64,000 nt of DNA from Sclerotinia nivalis (GCA_029531795.1 JAPEIS010000011.1:1984001-2048000); one strand, 5' to 3'; numbered from the stretch's first letter, positions 23,891 to 35,487 are shown. The notes: a model not told the origin generated them from the sequence alone. Translations and numbers: made by a program.

Positions 23891-26800
23891 CTAACAGATA
23901 TATAGCATAAGCACCCTCTGATACGCCGTCTGATCTCCCGGCCGTATATATTCAGTCACAAAAGGCGGGTTTGATTTTTCCTCGAGGGCTACGCGACCTA
24001 TTAGACGTGGAATTAAGCCCGTCGATCTTTGTGCCCAACTGCTGACATTCTTATCTATTTGTACACCCTTTTCATATATGGTGTCAATCAAACTCGAACT
24101 ACTTGATTGCCACGTAGCCGGTAGAGAGCTTGTTTCTGAAAAGGAGTTTAGATCAACATATTTCTCCGGTCCTTCAAGCGGCTCTAGTATTAGTTTTCCC
24201 ACTTTTTGACCTCTCCCGTTCCTGAATGAAAGGCTGGTCTCACAGATAAATGCCTCTGGCTTTCTCTTTCCTTTGGCCCTTGATTGGAGAGTGCCATTGG
24301 AAGATCTTGGCCGCGTATCATCATAAATATTTGTGTTCCCATTTGTAGGAGTAATTCTGGGCCGAATTGACCCGGGAGAGACTGATTGACGTATGGAATC
24401 ATTACTCTTAGCGTCACCAGATGTCATTTCTCTAGCCTTTTGACGCATCCGTATACTCTCGAGCAATTTTTCTTCCGCGTTGACTTGAGCCATATCGGAG
24501 AACTTCTCAAGCTTGGTGTCCTTTGAGTTTGATCTGGGTACACCCCATCTGGAAGAAAAGCTGGGCGAACTAGAACTTTCCAAGTGTGGCGGTATTACAC
24601 GTTCGTTTATGGAAGCATCCCTCTGATTTAGCTCTTGGTCGGCTGTAATACACACCTTCGTGTAGAGTATTTGCAGACCCGCCGGAGGCTTTTCAAGCGC
24701 TCGTACTCGGGGCTTGTATGTTTTGCAAGCTCCGGTTATAATAGCAAAAGTTGCACAACCGATATCATCTTGTACTAGCGTTGACCATCGAGGATCAATT
24801 CTCCTACCATCTATGCGTGGAATCGTGGTGATGTCCCAAACTTGTAACAGCCCATCCTGTCCTACACCAGTGCATCTCAATGTTTTCAAAACAAACTTGA
24901 ATGCCAACGTCAAAACGTTTCTTTTGTTAGTGTCCAAAGTGGGCCATATTGTAGCAAAGCAGTCGTCTGAATAATGCTGTAGAAGGACGCTTTCGATCTC
25001 TTGACAGATACCCATTTCCAAGTTCCGACGAAAGTATACACGCAAATCCGAATATTGAAGAAGTTTCCATAAGCTGATTCTCCGAGCATGACCGGAACAA
25101 TGACTGATATCTAGGACAACAAGATAGTCCATATAATGTGGATTAGGGATGTGGGACGAATCATCTTTCCCGGCATCAATCCAACTTTCCAAAATTGCGT
25201 CTTTTAAGGTCCACCCCGCGTCAAATTTGTACGTGAATCCCATGGTGACAGTAAAATATTGACCTCCGGAAGCTTGAAATGTTCTCGCATCCAATTTCCA
25301 AGAGGGGGCTCTAGTGCTGAGATCGAATTCGCCATATTTTGAAGCGTATCTTTCCTTACACATACATCTTTCAAGCATCTCCAGTTTTGGTCTTCTGCGA
25401 CGTTTTTGGCCCTGGCGGCCCGCACCGCCCAATCTGCTTCCTGATTCATCCGAGCTGTGTGTTCCAACCAATAGACGTTTTGTAGTATCTATTGCTTCGA
25501 CCTCCTCAACTCTCTGCTGGTCCCGGGGAATATCTAACCAGGTAGACCAATGGCAAGGCGTTTCATCATTTAATGGTTGGACTTGAGAATCCCCTGATCC
25601 AATGGCTATGAATCTACCGCCACGTGTTTCAATGGAGTTTAAAATGGCTCTTTTCGTGTCCTTTGCGTAATTTAGTCGAAAAGGACCCCATAATTCAACA
25701 AGATCATCTATAGATGAAGAAATATAAAATCCGTCGTAATCGACTTTCAAGTTCTTGGAGTTCTTGGGTATAAAGCTGAAAGCCCAGACTGGTTGCTTTA
25801 AGAGGCCATTTAAGCACTTCAAGCGTCTGGACCCCAAGAACAATGTGCCTCCAGGAGATTCGATGTGTAGGCCGTCACTTAATGACCCACTCGGCGTGTA
25901 TCCGGAAATATCTAGATGTGATCTGACAAATGACATCAATGCAACATGCAGTACGGCTAGAACGGAGCTTAACAAATGGCAAATATCTTGCTGTCGCTTT
26001 AGATTATGTTCATCCGCAACAACCGCTATTGGAGGAATGCCTAGACCAAGGCTTACAACAATGTGGGATAATAATTCTGCTACATCTTTTAGAACCATGT
26101 CCCGTTGCTGGTTGCATGAATTGACCTCATGGAGAAGTTTGAGTAGTAGGTTTAAGATGGGAATACTGACTGGCCGAATATTAAGAACATTTGGACGGTC
26201 GATATCTGCCACGATAATGTTGTACGAGGAGCTGTTGGAAAATCCTTCATTTTGTAGCAATTGTGTTCCTCCTAGTATTGAGGATAATGTCTCTGTGCTC
26301 GCCAAAATCTGGACCTGAATATATCCATTTATTTTGGCCCGTTGCTCAAAAGACAAGCTGAACGGAATGGAGGGCTCCAGCTCAACATCGAGCTTTCGAA
26401 ATGGAATTACGTGGCGCTTAGCCATATAATCTTGTTCGATGTTTTCGAAGGTGTTTTGTCCAAGCTGCAGAATTTTGTGATGAAGAACGGTAATTTCTTC
26501 CGAGTATGAAGCAGGGTTAGTGACGAACAGCTCGAGCGGTGAAGCTTGTTTGTTTTCCACCTCATTATTTCCAATTGGATGGGTAATTTGAAATAGTAGT
26601 TTTGGTCTCTCTAACGGCCCAGAAAATTCCGTGGCATTTGCAGATGTTAGACTTGAGGCACATGTAGTATCAGTTTGTTGGTTCGTAAAGTCTCTATGTG
26701 AATGAATATATCGACTTTCAGGCTGGGCATTGAATCCAGTTTCGACTTCCATGGTTTCTGTCTTGATATTCTTATTTTCAGGTCGAGGATCAATAGATCT

Positions 26801-27283
26801 CATGTCCTTCTGGCCTGCGTCGACCACTTCAAGTCCTGATTCGACCACTCCAAGTCCTAATTCCTGCAGCCTAGATGTGGCGGTACCTTGAAAAACAAAG
26901 TCTGAACTAGATTCAGCTGGGTCTGGTATCTGGGTGAATTGCGACGGCGTCGTATGCGCTGTCGGATCGAGCATGCGTTCTAAAACTTCTAACTGCTCGT
27001 CAAAAATGCTATTGTCTCCTTCCCCCGTGCCTCTCACCCGACCCGACCCTCTAGACTCGAGGTTTGAGCCTGACTGTGGAGAAGCTGTTCCACGACGCGA
27101 CGGTGGTAAAGTTGGTGAATGTATCTTAACCCACTGGACGTAACAGCTCTCGCATCGAACATGAGCGCATTCGGGACAGGAGAGAATTTCTACCGTCATT
27201 CCAAGACTGCGATAATTGCCACGTGGGTCCCTACACCAACAGCAGCTCCATACCCATGTTTCTCTTGCCATCGTGTTATGCAT
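23891..27283 (-). CDS. Large protein of unknown function with N-terminal cysteine cluster (1130 aa)
   Basis: Uninterrupted 1130-codon frame without introns. The N-terminus WVWSCCWCRDPRGNY..CPEC..RCESC supplies three CxxC pairs (Cys14/17, 36/39, 44/47), which suggests a small zinc-binding module. Residues about 55-260 are low-complexity and probably disordered. Residues about 260-620 are more hydrophobic and look folded. A basic patch RRRRPK follows near 640. Then a second conserved-looking region runs to about 900 (WTLKDAILESWIDAG, YMDYLVVLDISHCSG, HYSDDCFATIWPTLD). The C-terminal quarter is again Ser-rich. There is no signal peptide or membrane helix; the basic patch suggests a nuclear or cytosolic location. 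I know no named family for the folded parts. A second in-frame ATG lies four codons downstream. Confidence 0.88.
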   Translation of the reverse strand: MHNTMARETWVWSCCWCRDPRGNYRSLGMTVEILSCPECAHVRCESCYVQWVKIHSPTLPPSRRGTASPQSGSNLESRGSGRVRGTGEGDNSIFDEQLEVLERMLDPTAHTTPSQFTQIPDPAESSSDFVFQGTATSRLQELGLGVVESGLEVVDAGQKDMRSIDPRPENKNIKTETMEVETGFNAQPESRYIHSHRDFTNQQTDTTCASSLTSANATEFSGPLERPKLLFQITHPIGNNEVENKQASPLELFVTNPASYSEEITVLHHKILQLGQNTFENIEQDYMAKRHVIPFRKLDVELEPSIPFSLSFEQRAKINGYIQVQILASTETLSSILGGTQLLQNEGFSNSSSYNIIVADIDRPNVLNIRPVSIPILNLLLKLLHEVNSCNQQRDMVLKDVAELLSHIVVSLGLGIPPIAVVADEHNLKRQQDICHLLSSVLAVLHVALMSFVRSHLDISGYTPSGSLSDGLHIESPGGTLFLGSRRLKCLNGLLKQPVWAFSFIPKNSKNLKVDYDGFYISSSIDDLVELWGPFRLNYAKDTKRAILNSIETRGGRFIAIGSGDSQVQPLNDETPCHWSTWLDIPRDQQRVEEVEAIDTTKRLLVGTHSSDESGSRLGGAGRQGQKRRRRPKLEMLERCMCKERYASKYGEFDLSTRAPSWKLDARTFQASGGQYFTVTMGFTYKFDAGWTLKDAILESWIDAGKDDSSHIPNPHYMDYLVVLDISHCSGHARRISLWKLLQYSDLRVYFRRNLEMGICQEIESVLLQHYSDDCFATIWPTLDTNKRNVLTLAFKFVLKTLRCTGVGQDGLLQVWDITTIPRIDGRRIDPRWSTLVQDDIGCATFAIITGACKTYKPRVRALEKPPAGLQILYTKVCITADQELNQRDASINERVIPPHLESSSSPSFSSRWGVPRSNSKDTKLEKFSDMAQVNAEEKLLESIRMRQKAREMTSGDAKSNDSIRQSVSPGSIRPRITPTNGNTNIYDDTRPRSSNGTLQSRAKGKRKPEAFICETSLSFRNGRGQKVGKLILEPLEGPEKYVDLNSFSETSSLPATWQSSSSSLIDTIYEKGVQIDKNVSSWAQRSTGLIPRLIGRVALEEKSNPPFVTEYIRPGDQTAYQRVLMLYIC

Positions 27284-28864
27284 GGTTGAAGTTCGATATG
27301 GAGATTATCCAGAAACTGGAAAGTGCTACACACCTGTCTTATACTCTTTTATAAAGGCTTAGTCCTGAGGATTGAGGCTTGGACACCTGATCATATTCTT
27401 TCCTTGCAATCCGAGTGGGGCATCGCGACAAGGTTGTCGGTTGGCCAATACATAAAGCAATGCGACCATCCCGTATAACTGCCATCAAATCATCCCTCAT
27501 AACGAGCTGAGGCTTTTTCCTCCACCAATCCAAGCAGAAGCGCAGTGAGGCTGTAAACCTGTACCAAATTCAGGCTAAACCCCAGCAGTGATTTTATTTG
27601 TCGCTGCATACTCGGTGAAGTTAACTTCGTTTCGCGCTTACATACCGAGATATCTGTGGCTTATTCCAAAGAAAAGCATTGCCGAGATTATTTGAGCCTC
27701 AATTGATTCCATGGACAACATCGCATATCCATCCATAACCGAGTTCATTTTCTCACACCAGAAGCGCCTATAATCATCTATAAGTCAGTAACTTCCCCCA
27801 AATCCAATACTCGGAAACAAGAAAACATACAGTATTGCTCTTCTCCACCGGCCATCTTCTATGATATCGTTGAAAGAAGACTATGATATCGTTAAAGATA
27901 TTATACAATGCAATTTAGTGCCAATGATAGGGCAGGGTAGGATTAATATAAACACTTATTGATTGACTGAAGAGTTAGGAAGAGGTCAAGACATACGAAA
28001 AGGCATGTATGTGCTTTGGTGGGGTAAACGACGCTAAGCTCTAAAGGCCATAGGTCTATTGCGTTACTCGGGATAGTAGAATGTACCTACCCCTAAAGCA
28101 TCGGCATGAGTTGCATCACTTACATGCAGAACTTTGGAATAAGGCGTGAAGTGTGAAAAGGTTGGTTATGTGATTAGCACCACAAAATGGCTTGATCCTT
28201 TCCGGGCATCTTTCACATGCCGAAGGCCTGAATTTGCATCAAATTATCATCACCAGTAGCACTTCACATCACAATAAAGACGGAAGTATAAAGTATTATA
28301 GAATTTGATTCGTAAATGACCTAGCAATAGTAGCAAGGGGTACGCTCACCATGATACATTTGGCCTTAGCGAGAGACTTCGCAAAAAAACCAGGTAGTTT
28401 TTACCATGAACCTATCCACCCAACCGAAAGAAAATAAACAACTTTTGTGCAGAATGCCCTCGGAAAAGCCACATGAAGTCTGGTCCCCTCTCAAGGTATT
28501 CAAAGACACAAGAAAGGATCATACCAACTTCTTATTATGTTCAAAGCCGACAAGATCATTATGTCTTCAACCGAACGCCCCACAGAATATCGTATCAAAA
28601 AGCTCATCATAACGGGACTGCCACAAGCCAACGACCACGTAAAGCCAGACCACAAGTTGTAAACTGATATTTCAATGAAAGAATCCAAAGAAAGAACAAG
28701 TCATGTCTCAAAAGCCACATTCTCCATAAGGAGTAGAAGTCAAGAGCCAACAACCCACAAAGCCAACGACCCACAGATCAACACAAAAGTATCTTCAAAG
28801 AAGAATACTCAAAGTGTGACAAAGTACGGACAGGCAATGGTAATCCACAAATAATACCATCAGC
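27284..28864. other. Intergenic, no supported gene
   Basis: About 1.6 kb between two minus-strand genes. It should contain the 5' region of the 1130-residue gene and the 3' UTR of the nucleolin gene. The 64-codon minus ORF at 27339-27533 lies just upstream of the large gene but has no usable splice joining it. Confidence 0.5.
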
Positions 28865-30534
28865 TTACTCGAAAGACATCTTCTTTCCCTTGAAGTCACC
28901 GAAGCCACCACGGTTAGTGCTGCCTCCACGTCCTCCACGGGCACCTCCACGTCCACCACCACCTCTTCCTCCACGGTCAAATCCACCACGTCCACCACCT
29001 CGTCCGCCGCCACCACGGCCACCACCACCTCGTCCACCACGTCCACCAAAGCCACCACCTTCACTGCGCTCTGGACGGGGAGTAGCATAGTCAAGTCTAA
29101 CTGGACGACCAGCAATATCAGCACCCATCATAGCATCATAGGCAGCGGTAGCATCTTCAACGGAACCGAAGGTGACATATCCGAAACCCTTGGGGTTGCC
29201 AGTTTCCCTAGTGAATGTTAATATGTGCAAGAACAGTATGATATGAGGGTGAACTTACTGGTCAGTAGGAAGTCTAACGTTGACAACAGTACCGTGAGCA
29301 CCGAAAGCCTCACCAACAACGTTCTCATCAGCATCGAATGAAAGGTTACCGAGGAAAAGAGTGTCAGAAGGTGGGTTCTTGGCATCACCGAATTGGGCAG
29401 CACGACTGTTAGCACGATCCTTTGGCGCGACGTTCTCACGGGGAGTGGAGAAATCAACATTGGCCTCACGACCATCGATGAGAGCACCCTTCTTGGCAGC
29501 GAGAGCGGCGGCAGCGTCGGTTGATTTGGCGAATTCAACGTATCCGAAACCCTTGGAGCGTCCAGTGTTCTTGTCACTGATGACACGAGCACCGGTGATC
29601 TCACCAAACTCTTCAAATTCACGGTAGAGCCACTCATCATCAATGTTCCAGCTCAAGTTACCAACGAACAAGTTCTTGGGACTACCATCATCAGCAGCAG
29701 TCTCCTCAGTCTTTGTCTTCTTGGCAGATGGCTCTGGCTCATTCTCTGCCTTGCGTTTCTTGGATGGTGCTTCAGCTTCAGTCTCGCTGGTAGACTCGCT
29801 ATCGGAATCGGAAGAATCAGAGTCGGATCCAGATGCCTTCTTCTCTTCTTCGGAGTCAGAGCTATCGGAGTCATCAGAGTTCTCCTATATAAATATTAGT
29901 TTACTGCATATGCCATGATGAGATGATTGAGAGGATTGATTTAACTTACAGTAGCCTTGGCAACTGCCTTAGCAGCACCGTTGACCTTTGCCTTTCCAGC
30001 ATCAACGACGGCTTGCACCTTCTTGGCGGCAGCGACTACTGGCTTAGCCTCCTCTTCGGAGTCGCTTGAGTCGTCACTATCCTCGCTTTCAGAAGAAGCA
30101 GCCTTCTTGGCAGTCTTTGCGGCGGGTTCAGAGTCAGTTTCGGATTCAGATGATTCGGAATCATCCTCGGATTCAGATGAAGATTCAGATGAGGATTCAG
30201 AGGATTCTACCTCTTTCTTCTCGGCGACCTTAGCAGTCTTTCCGTTAGCCTTGGCCTTGGTAGCCTTTGGTGCTGGCTTCTCCTCTTCAGATTCAGAGCC
30301 GGAACCAGATTCGGAATCGGATCCGCTGTCGGATGATGGAGTGGCGGCCTTCTTAACGGGCTTTGGAGCTGGCTTGGCGGCCTTGGTGGCAGTAGCCTTT
30401 GCGGTCTGTTGAGATTTAGCTTTTGTTGTTTGAGATGGCTTGATAACTGCAGCATTCTTGACAGTTGAGAGAGGTGGTTTGACCTCAGTCTTTTTGGAAG
30501 CCTTAGCAACCTTGGTATCCTTGGTCTTAGCCAT
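28865..30534 (-). CDS. gar2: Nucleolin homologue (Gar2/Nsr1 type)
   Basis: Three exons, 30534-29950, 29884-29259 and 29207-28865, encode 517 residues. Introns are 29885-29949 and 29208-29258. The N-terminal half has Lys/Ala-rich segments alternating with acidic Ser-Asp-Glu tracts, typical casein kinase 2 targets. Two RRMs follow, at about 266-342 (RNP2 LFVGNLSW, RNP1 KGFGYVEF) and 371-448 (LFLGNLSF, KGFGYVTF). The C-terminus (about 455-517) is a glycine/arginine-rich RGG tail. This order of acidic tracts, two RRMs and GAR domain is that of yeast Nsr1 and fission yeast Gar2. Those proteins act in the nucleolus in 18S rRNA maturation and small-subunit assembly. It is divergent from the complex I gene to its right. 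Confidence 0.95.
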
Positions 30535-31020
30535 TATGAATAATTTACTTCTTGAAGAAGGGAATTAATTAATTGATTTCTTTGAAAAAGGATATTAAGG
30601 AATGAATATTCTTATTCAAAAGACGATAAATTGATACAAGAAAGTCGAGGAAGAGGATGTATGATGAAAGGGAAGAAGAAAGAGAAATTGGAAAGTAAAA
30701 AGTTTAAGTAGGTTTGAAGAAAAGCTCTTATCGAGAATTTTTTTTTCAATTGCGCTAAAGTGATAAAAGGTTTTTTTTTATCGGATAGTGGGACGAGGCG
30801 TCTTCCTCGGTCCACACCTATAGCAAGCATATGTCTGGACCCATAATACCTCGTGACTTTCAATGTTGAGCTCAAACAATCAAAATAGCTTCATTACGAA
30901 CACATTTGTGAAGGACGTCGACCACCTTAAATTTACTATTGGAGCCACATAAGTCGACCGACCATATATCAATCGATCTCGCCACTCTCCTCGTACGTAC
31001 CTATCATCCACTTTAATACA
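30535..31020. promoter_or_regulatory. Shared intergenic promoter region, nucleolin / complex I subunit
   Basis: 486 bp between two divergently transcribed housekeeping genes, with T-rich tracts near both ends. No specific factor site is claimed. Confidence 0.5.
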
Positions 31021-31466
31021 ATGGCACCAACTCCCGAATCTGCCGCATTCCTCGCGAAGAAACCTACTGTTCCTCCAACTTTCGATGGTGTCGATTATGA
31101 TGACACAGCACGATTGAAGCAAGCACAAGATGCGGTTATTAGAGAACAATGGGTTAAGAGCATGATGGCACGTTTAGTGAGAGAAGAATTGGGAAAGTGT
31201 TATTACAAGGAGGGGGTTAATCATTTGGAGAAATGTGGTGCATTAAGAGGTGAGGATTGATATCTATATGCTGGAGGAAGATACGGGACTTTGGTGAAGG
31301 GATTTGTTTTCCATGATTTTATGAGGAATTAGGCTCTTGAGGAGGAACTTCTTATTGATCTTGGAGCTAATCCTTTCTCTCAGATCGATACTTCGAGTTA
31401 TTAAAGGAGTCCAAGATTAGAGGTTACTTGTTCGAGCAACAAAATTATACCAAGAAGCCGGAATAG
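31021..31466 (+). CDS. NDUFB10: NADH:ubiquinone oxidoreductase subunit, NDUFB10-like
   Basis: Two exons, 31021-31249 and 31384-31466, with a 134-nt intron, encode 103 residues. The start MAPTPESAAFLAKKPTVPPTFDGVDYDD and the segment KCYYKEGVNHLEKCGALRDRYFELL match the fungal 12-kDa complex I subunit related to mammalian NDUFB10. Cys60 and Cys72 are spaced as in that family, where they form an intermembrane-space disulfide. It is an accessory subunit of the membrane arm of respiratory complex I in mitochondria. There is no cleavable presequence, as usual for this subunit. The unspliced frame would stop two codons into the intron. Confidence 0.9.
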
Positions 31467-32287
31467 ATGTGTAATGAAAGTCTGGATGGGAGAGGAGTGG
31501 CTGAGAGAGGGTATGGGCTGGCAATGAGAGAGGTGTCAAGCTGGATAAGGTCTCGACGTGAATGAGCTTAATGCGGCTTGAGGCAGGCAGGATTCTGGAA
31601 CGAAACGCTGAAGATATACAAGATCCAGGGCACTCCGCAACATTTGTCCAAACTTAGAGGCCTAGAAAAGGCCTACTATTGGGACTGTAAATATGAAACA
31701 TTGTACAACCAATCTTTTTTCATACACTTGTGATTATAACAGTGTTCAAATCTCAGGAAACTCATCATTCCTGGCTCTTCCCTGGGTATACACTTTATGT
31801 CGACAAGTACCTCTGCAGTGACTATCTTTGAACATATAGTTTTGGGTACAAATCATGGAAAGAGATAGAGATATCCGGTGCAACAAGACTGAGATAATGA
31901 ATGTAGACTTTCATACAGTAAGGTCTTCTAAATCTAACAGAAATATATCTTTGGATTACCTATGCAATTCATCCGAAAAAAATAATACGTTTATTAAATC
32001 GCCCACAAGAACGAAAATTTATATAAAATTCTCAATCTTCTACTCACGAAACATGAAAACAGATAATCATCCATTTATCTACCAATCCTCCTCACCCAAG
32101 CCCAAAAACCCCCACCAAAGAATTTTGATATCAGCAGCACACGCCGTCCATCCCGGCCCCCGTAACCATCCATGCATCCCAAAAAAATAAATCTCCATTT
32201 CCACACAAGCATACGCCCCAACGCCCTTGCTTGCAGCAACCCATTCCTCTCTCCCATTCCAATCGCAATCCGCCCCTCAATCTAAAA
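31467..32287. other. Intergenic, no supported gene
   Basis: About 0.8 kb of 3' UTR and promoter between two plus-strand mitochondrial-protein genes. The ORF 31855-32190 has no domain and ends in proline/lysine-rich noise. Confidence 0.5.
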
Positions 32288-33041
32288 ATGATCTGTTCAC
32301 GCTGTCTATCCCGTCGACCCTTTTCCCACCTCTCCACCCAATCCCGCACCTTCACAAGCACACCCCTCCTTCTCTCCACCCCCCCAACATCGACCCCCTC
32401 CTCCCCTCGAACCGTTTCTCCTCCCACCGCAACATCAACCGGCGCCGCGCAGCCCTTTTCCACACCTTTATCTCCGTCCCCAGCCGCCCTGGGCATCTCA
32501 TCCCATAAGAAAACAGCTCCAATACCAACATCCAGTATCCCCGCCGGCACAATATTAAAAGGATTAAATTATCTCAAGGGGCGCGATGATCCGGTCGCAT
32601 TAAAAGAAGAAGAATATCCAGAGTGGTTGTGGAGGTGTTTGGATGAGAAGAAGATGGTGGAGGGGACGGGGGATGCGGGTGGTGATGAGTTTTGTATGTT
32701 TTATTTTTTCTACTTTTTATCCTCTTTTTCCCAAATTCCCGAATCATCCCTTCCCTTCAATCCCCATTACTTTCCCCCTTGCAAATTCTATACTAACAGA
32801 ATAAGCCAAATCCAAAAAACTCCGCCGCGCAGCCGCAAAGGCCCGTCGCAAAGCCGAAGAACGTGCTCTCCTATCCGGAGACACCTCACTCCTCGAAGTC
32901 AAAATTCCCTTCCAACAACAATCGATTGATTTAGCTATATCCGGTGAAGAAGCGATTGAGCAGAGAGCAGAATTGGTTAGGGCGATGAGGAAGGAGAGAA
33001 GGGCGAAGATTAAGGAGGGCAATTATTTGAAGGGGATGTAG
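32288..33041 (+). CDS. mrpl37: Mitochondrial large-subunit ribosomal protein mL54
   Basis: Two exons, 32288-32693 and 32806-33041, encode 213 residues. The first about 80 residues are Arg/Ser/Thr/Pro-rich without acidic residues, like a mitochondrial presequence. The core SSIPAGTILKGLNYLKGRDDPVALKEEEYPEWLW is the mL54 signature (yeast Mrpl37). After the intron, FSKSKKLRRAAAKARR continues the family pattern, and the C-terminal helix is basic. The acceptor that keeps the frame ends in AAG (GAATAAG) and follows a perfect TACTAAC branch site only a few bases upstream. The upstream CAG at 32797-32799 would create a stop. The start was set at the ATG beginning MICSRC, since the frame's earlier Met gives an unlikely leader. 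Confidence 0.9.
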
Positions 33042-33885
33042 ATGAGATGTTGAATTGGGATTTGAGTTGAGTTTGGGGTGGGGGGACAGGAGAGGGGATG
33101 GAGAGTTGGAAGTTGGAAGTTGGAAGTTCTACTCTCGGCATTGCATTGTGGGTTTGGCTCAACTTGCGATATATGAATGTTTGAGAGCCTTGATATTAGG
33201 GTACTGTATTATGAGAGGAGTGGCCTTCAGAAGTGATGCTATACATAACATAGAGCGAGCAGTAAGGGAGATGCAAAAATCAAGAGGAGACGACTAGAGC
33301 TATCCTCACACGGCACCAGGAACGAGAAAAAATGTAAATATATATCAAAACTGTAACTGTATACATGCATACATACACATTACCAGCAACCAGAGAGGAA
33401 AAAAACTGTATAATATGATCCACCCAGATATCATCTATCATTTAATTGATATTTATGTTTATATTTCTATTTCTATTTATATTTCTTTACTATGAAGCTC
33501 GCTATTTCTTATACCTAGTAGGCTGTAGCTCAAAGCTCATAACAAATTTTACCTGATCTTGAATACACCTTTACCTTCACACCTCTGATTTGGAAAGCCA
33601 CATAACTCCGACTTTGATACTACTTGAGTAGGTAGGTAGGGAGTAGGTATTTATTCCTGTCCATCCATCCATCCATCCATCCATCCATCCATTCCCAACC
33701 GAATATACCCATTCAATGCAATGCAATGCCCATTGTGTGTCCAAACCAACCTAGTATAGCAAACCACCAGCCAGCGCCAAAAAATCTTTGGATTCCGCAT
33801 TTGAACTCAACGTAGAAAAGTAAAAAAAATGCCTATTATACACTTTCGCCCCCAACCTCAATTCCCGCCACCTCAAAAAAGATAT
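33042..33885. other. Intergenic between convergent genes
   Basis: 3' flanks of mL54 and TAF7. Contains a (CCAT)n microsatellite at 33661-33692. Confidence 0.55.
33661..33692. repeat. (CCAT)n tetranucleotide microsatellite
   Basis: About eight perfect CCAT units. Confidence 0.95.
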
Positions 33886-35487
33886 CTAATCATCCTCCGC
33901 CTCCCCAATACTCGATTTTTTAATTTCCAATTCCGCCTTAAGTTTCCTCGATTTATCTTCGATTCTCCTACGAAGAATTGGATTATTCTGAGCCGCCAAT
34001 TGAGCCTGTAGAGCTTCGATTTGTTTTTCCAAATCGACGATATCTTCTTTCGCTTCTTGAAGTTGAGCCAATCGAGCCTTTTCATCATCGGAAACATCAT
34101 CTGCTTCACTTCCTTCATCTGCACTTTCTCCTTCTTCGATGGATTCATCGCCGCTATCGTCTTCTTCGTTGGGGGCTGGCGTGTCGCCTTGAAGCATTGG
34201 TGTCGCTGCTACGCCCGACATGGACATGGGTGTTGCGGCTATATCTTCAAAGCCTGCTCCGGCTTCTAATTCGGCTTCCATTTCTGCTGCGAGATCGGCT
34301 TCGAGATCTCCGCCCATTTCATCACCAGATGCGTGGCCTTCGCCATTTATGTGAGAGAAATAACCACCATCATCGGCTTCGCCTTCGGCATCTTCATCTT
34401 CTGAGTATTGATCTTCTCCTTCGTCACCATAACTACCTGGACTGAACACTTGGCTACTTTGTTCTCTTTCTGGTGAAATAACTTTATATTCTGAAGATAC
34501 TGCCTTTCGATCCTCTTCAAGAAGTTTTTCAACGGCTTCTTCTACAGCTTCGATTGCAGTCCTGCTAATACGTTTTCTGAAACGTCTCTTTCGTGCTAAA
34601 TGCATAGGAGGGGTAAGACCATGTGGATATTGGAAAGTTTGTGGGTCGATGGTTGAGGGTAAGGGGGCAGTCTTTGCCTCATCTTCATTTGCAACTTTTT
34701 GATAAATCCAAAGCATTTGACAAATATCGGTACTTTTCCACCATCCTCTTTTATCCCAACTCTTCATTCCTTCAATGATACATGGCAGGTCGACAAGAGT
34801 AGCTGCATAAACATTTCCACGAATAGTAACAGCAGCTCGTCTTCCTTCTGCTTGGAAGAACTTCATTTGAATATCTGCTCCTCCAACTCTTGGATTGACT
34901 CCAATCTTTTTCTCGGTAATACAGGTTCTTAAGTAGTCGCAATCGTCACCGGGAAGCATTCGAAAAATGAATGATTCTTCAATGGATGGATCTTTCTCCG
35001 TATCACTGGCTTCAGAATCATACCCTTCTCCAAGAGGTCGTTTGGGCGGTTTGCCCTTCATTTTAGCCTTAATAATAACCGGCGTCTTTGGAATTGGAAG
35101 CCCAGGAATACCGCCCATAGAAGCAGTTTTGGGTTTAAGACTAATCTTAACTTTCTTCTTCGCAGGTTCATCTTGAATGTTCGGTTTCCGTGGTATAACA
35201 GAGATACTTTCTTCGCCACTATCATCCTCTTCTTTAACTCTCTTGCGCGATTCCGTGAGCTTCTTTGTGGGTTTAGGTGCTCGTCCTGCTTTGGTAGGTT
35301 TTGGTTGCGATGGGTCGGATGGAAGAGGTGGTGATGTCGCAGGTTTACTGCTGAATTTTAATTTTGGTTTGGATCCACCAGGTGTGAGAAGTGATGGTGT
35401 GGTAGGAGTAGGTGTAGGAGGTCCAGATGATGGATTCGTTCCTCCATTTGTCTTAAGACTCAACTTCAATTTCAATGGGCCGCTCAT
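33886..35487 (-). CDS. taf7: TFIID subunit TAF7
   Basis: Single-exon gene, 533 residues. The TAFII55/TAF7 N-terminal domain spans about residues 168-315. It opens with EESFIFRMLPGDDCDYLR and includes FFQAEGRRAAVTIRGNVYAATLVDLPCIIEGMK-type sequence, then SWDKRGWWKSTDICQMLW and TPPMHLARKRRFRKR, all hallmarks of TAF7. The first about 165 residues are Pro/Ser/Lys-rich and disordered. After the domain come acidic stretches and a C-terminal coiled coil (about 470-525). TAF7 pairs with TAF1 in the TFIID general transcription factor in the nucleus and inhibits TAF1 acetyltransferase activity until initiation. It lies head to head with a TAF3-like gene. Confidence 0.95.
   Translation of the reverse strand: MSGPLKLKLSLKTNGGTNPSSGPPTPTPTTPSLLTPGGSKPKLKFSSKPATSPPLPSDPSQPKPTKAGRAPKPTKKLTESRKRVKEEDDSGEESISVIPRKPNIQDEPAKKKVKISLKPKTASMGGIPGLPIPKTPVIIKAKMKGKPPKRPLGEGYDSEASDTEKDPSIEESFIFRMLPGDDCDYLRTCITEKKIGVNPRVGGADIQMKFFQAEGRRAAVTIRGNVYAATLVDLPCIIEGMKSWDKRGWWKSTDICQMLWIYQKVANEDEAKTAPLPSTIDPQTFQYPHGLTPPMHLARKRRFRKRISRTAIEAVEEAVEKLLEEDRKAVSSEYKVISPEREQSSQVFSPGSYGDEGEDQYSEDEDAEGEADDGGYFSHINGEGHASGDEMGGDLEADLAAEMEAELEAGAGFEDIAATPMSMSGVAATPMLQGDTPAPNEEDDSGDESIEEGESADEGSEADDVSDDEKARLAQLQEAKEDIVDLEKQIEALQAQLAAQNNPILRRRIEDKSRKLKAELEIKKSSIGEAEDD

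Noticed and set aside
27339..27533. Possible upstream exon of the 1130-residue gene
   Set aside because: The large frame has its own ATG, and no in-frame splice connects this segment.
28890..29090. Proline/arginine-rich plus-strand ORF
   Set aside because: Antisense shadow of the RGG tail of nucleolin.
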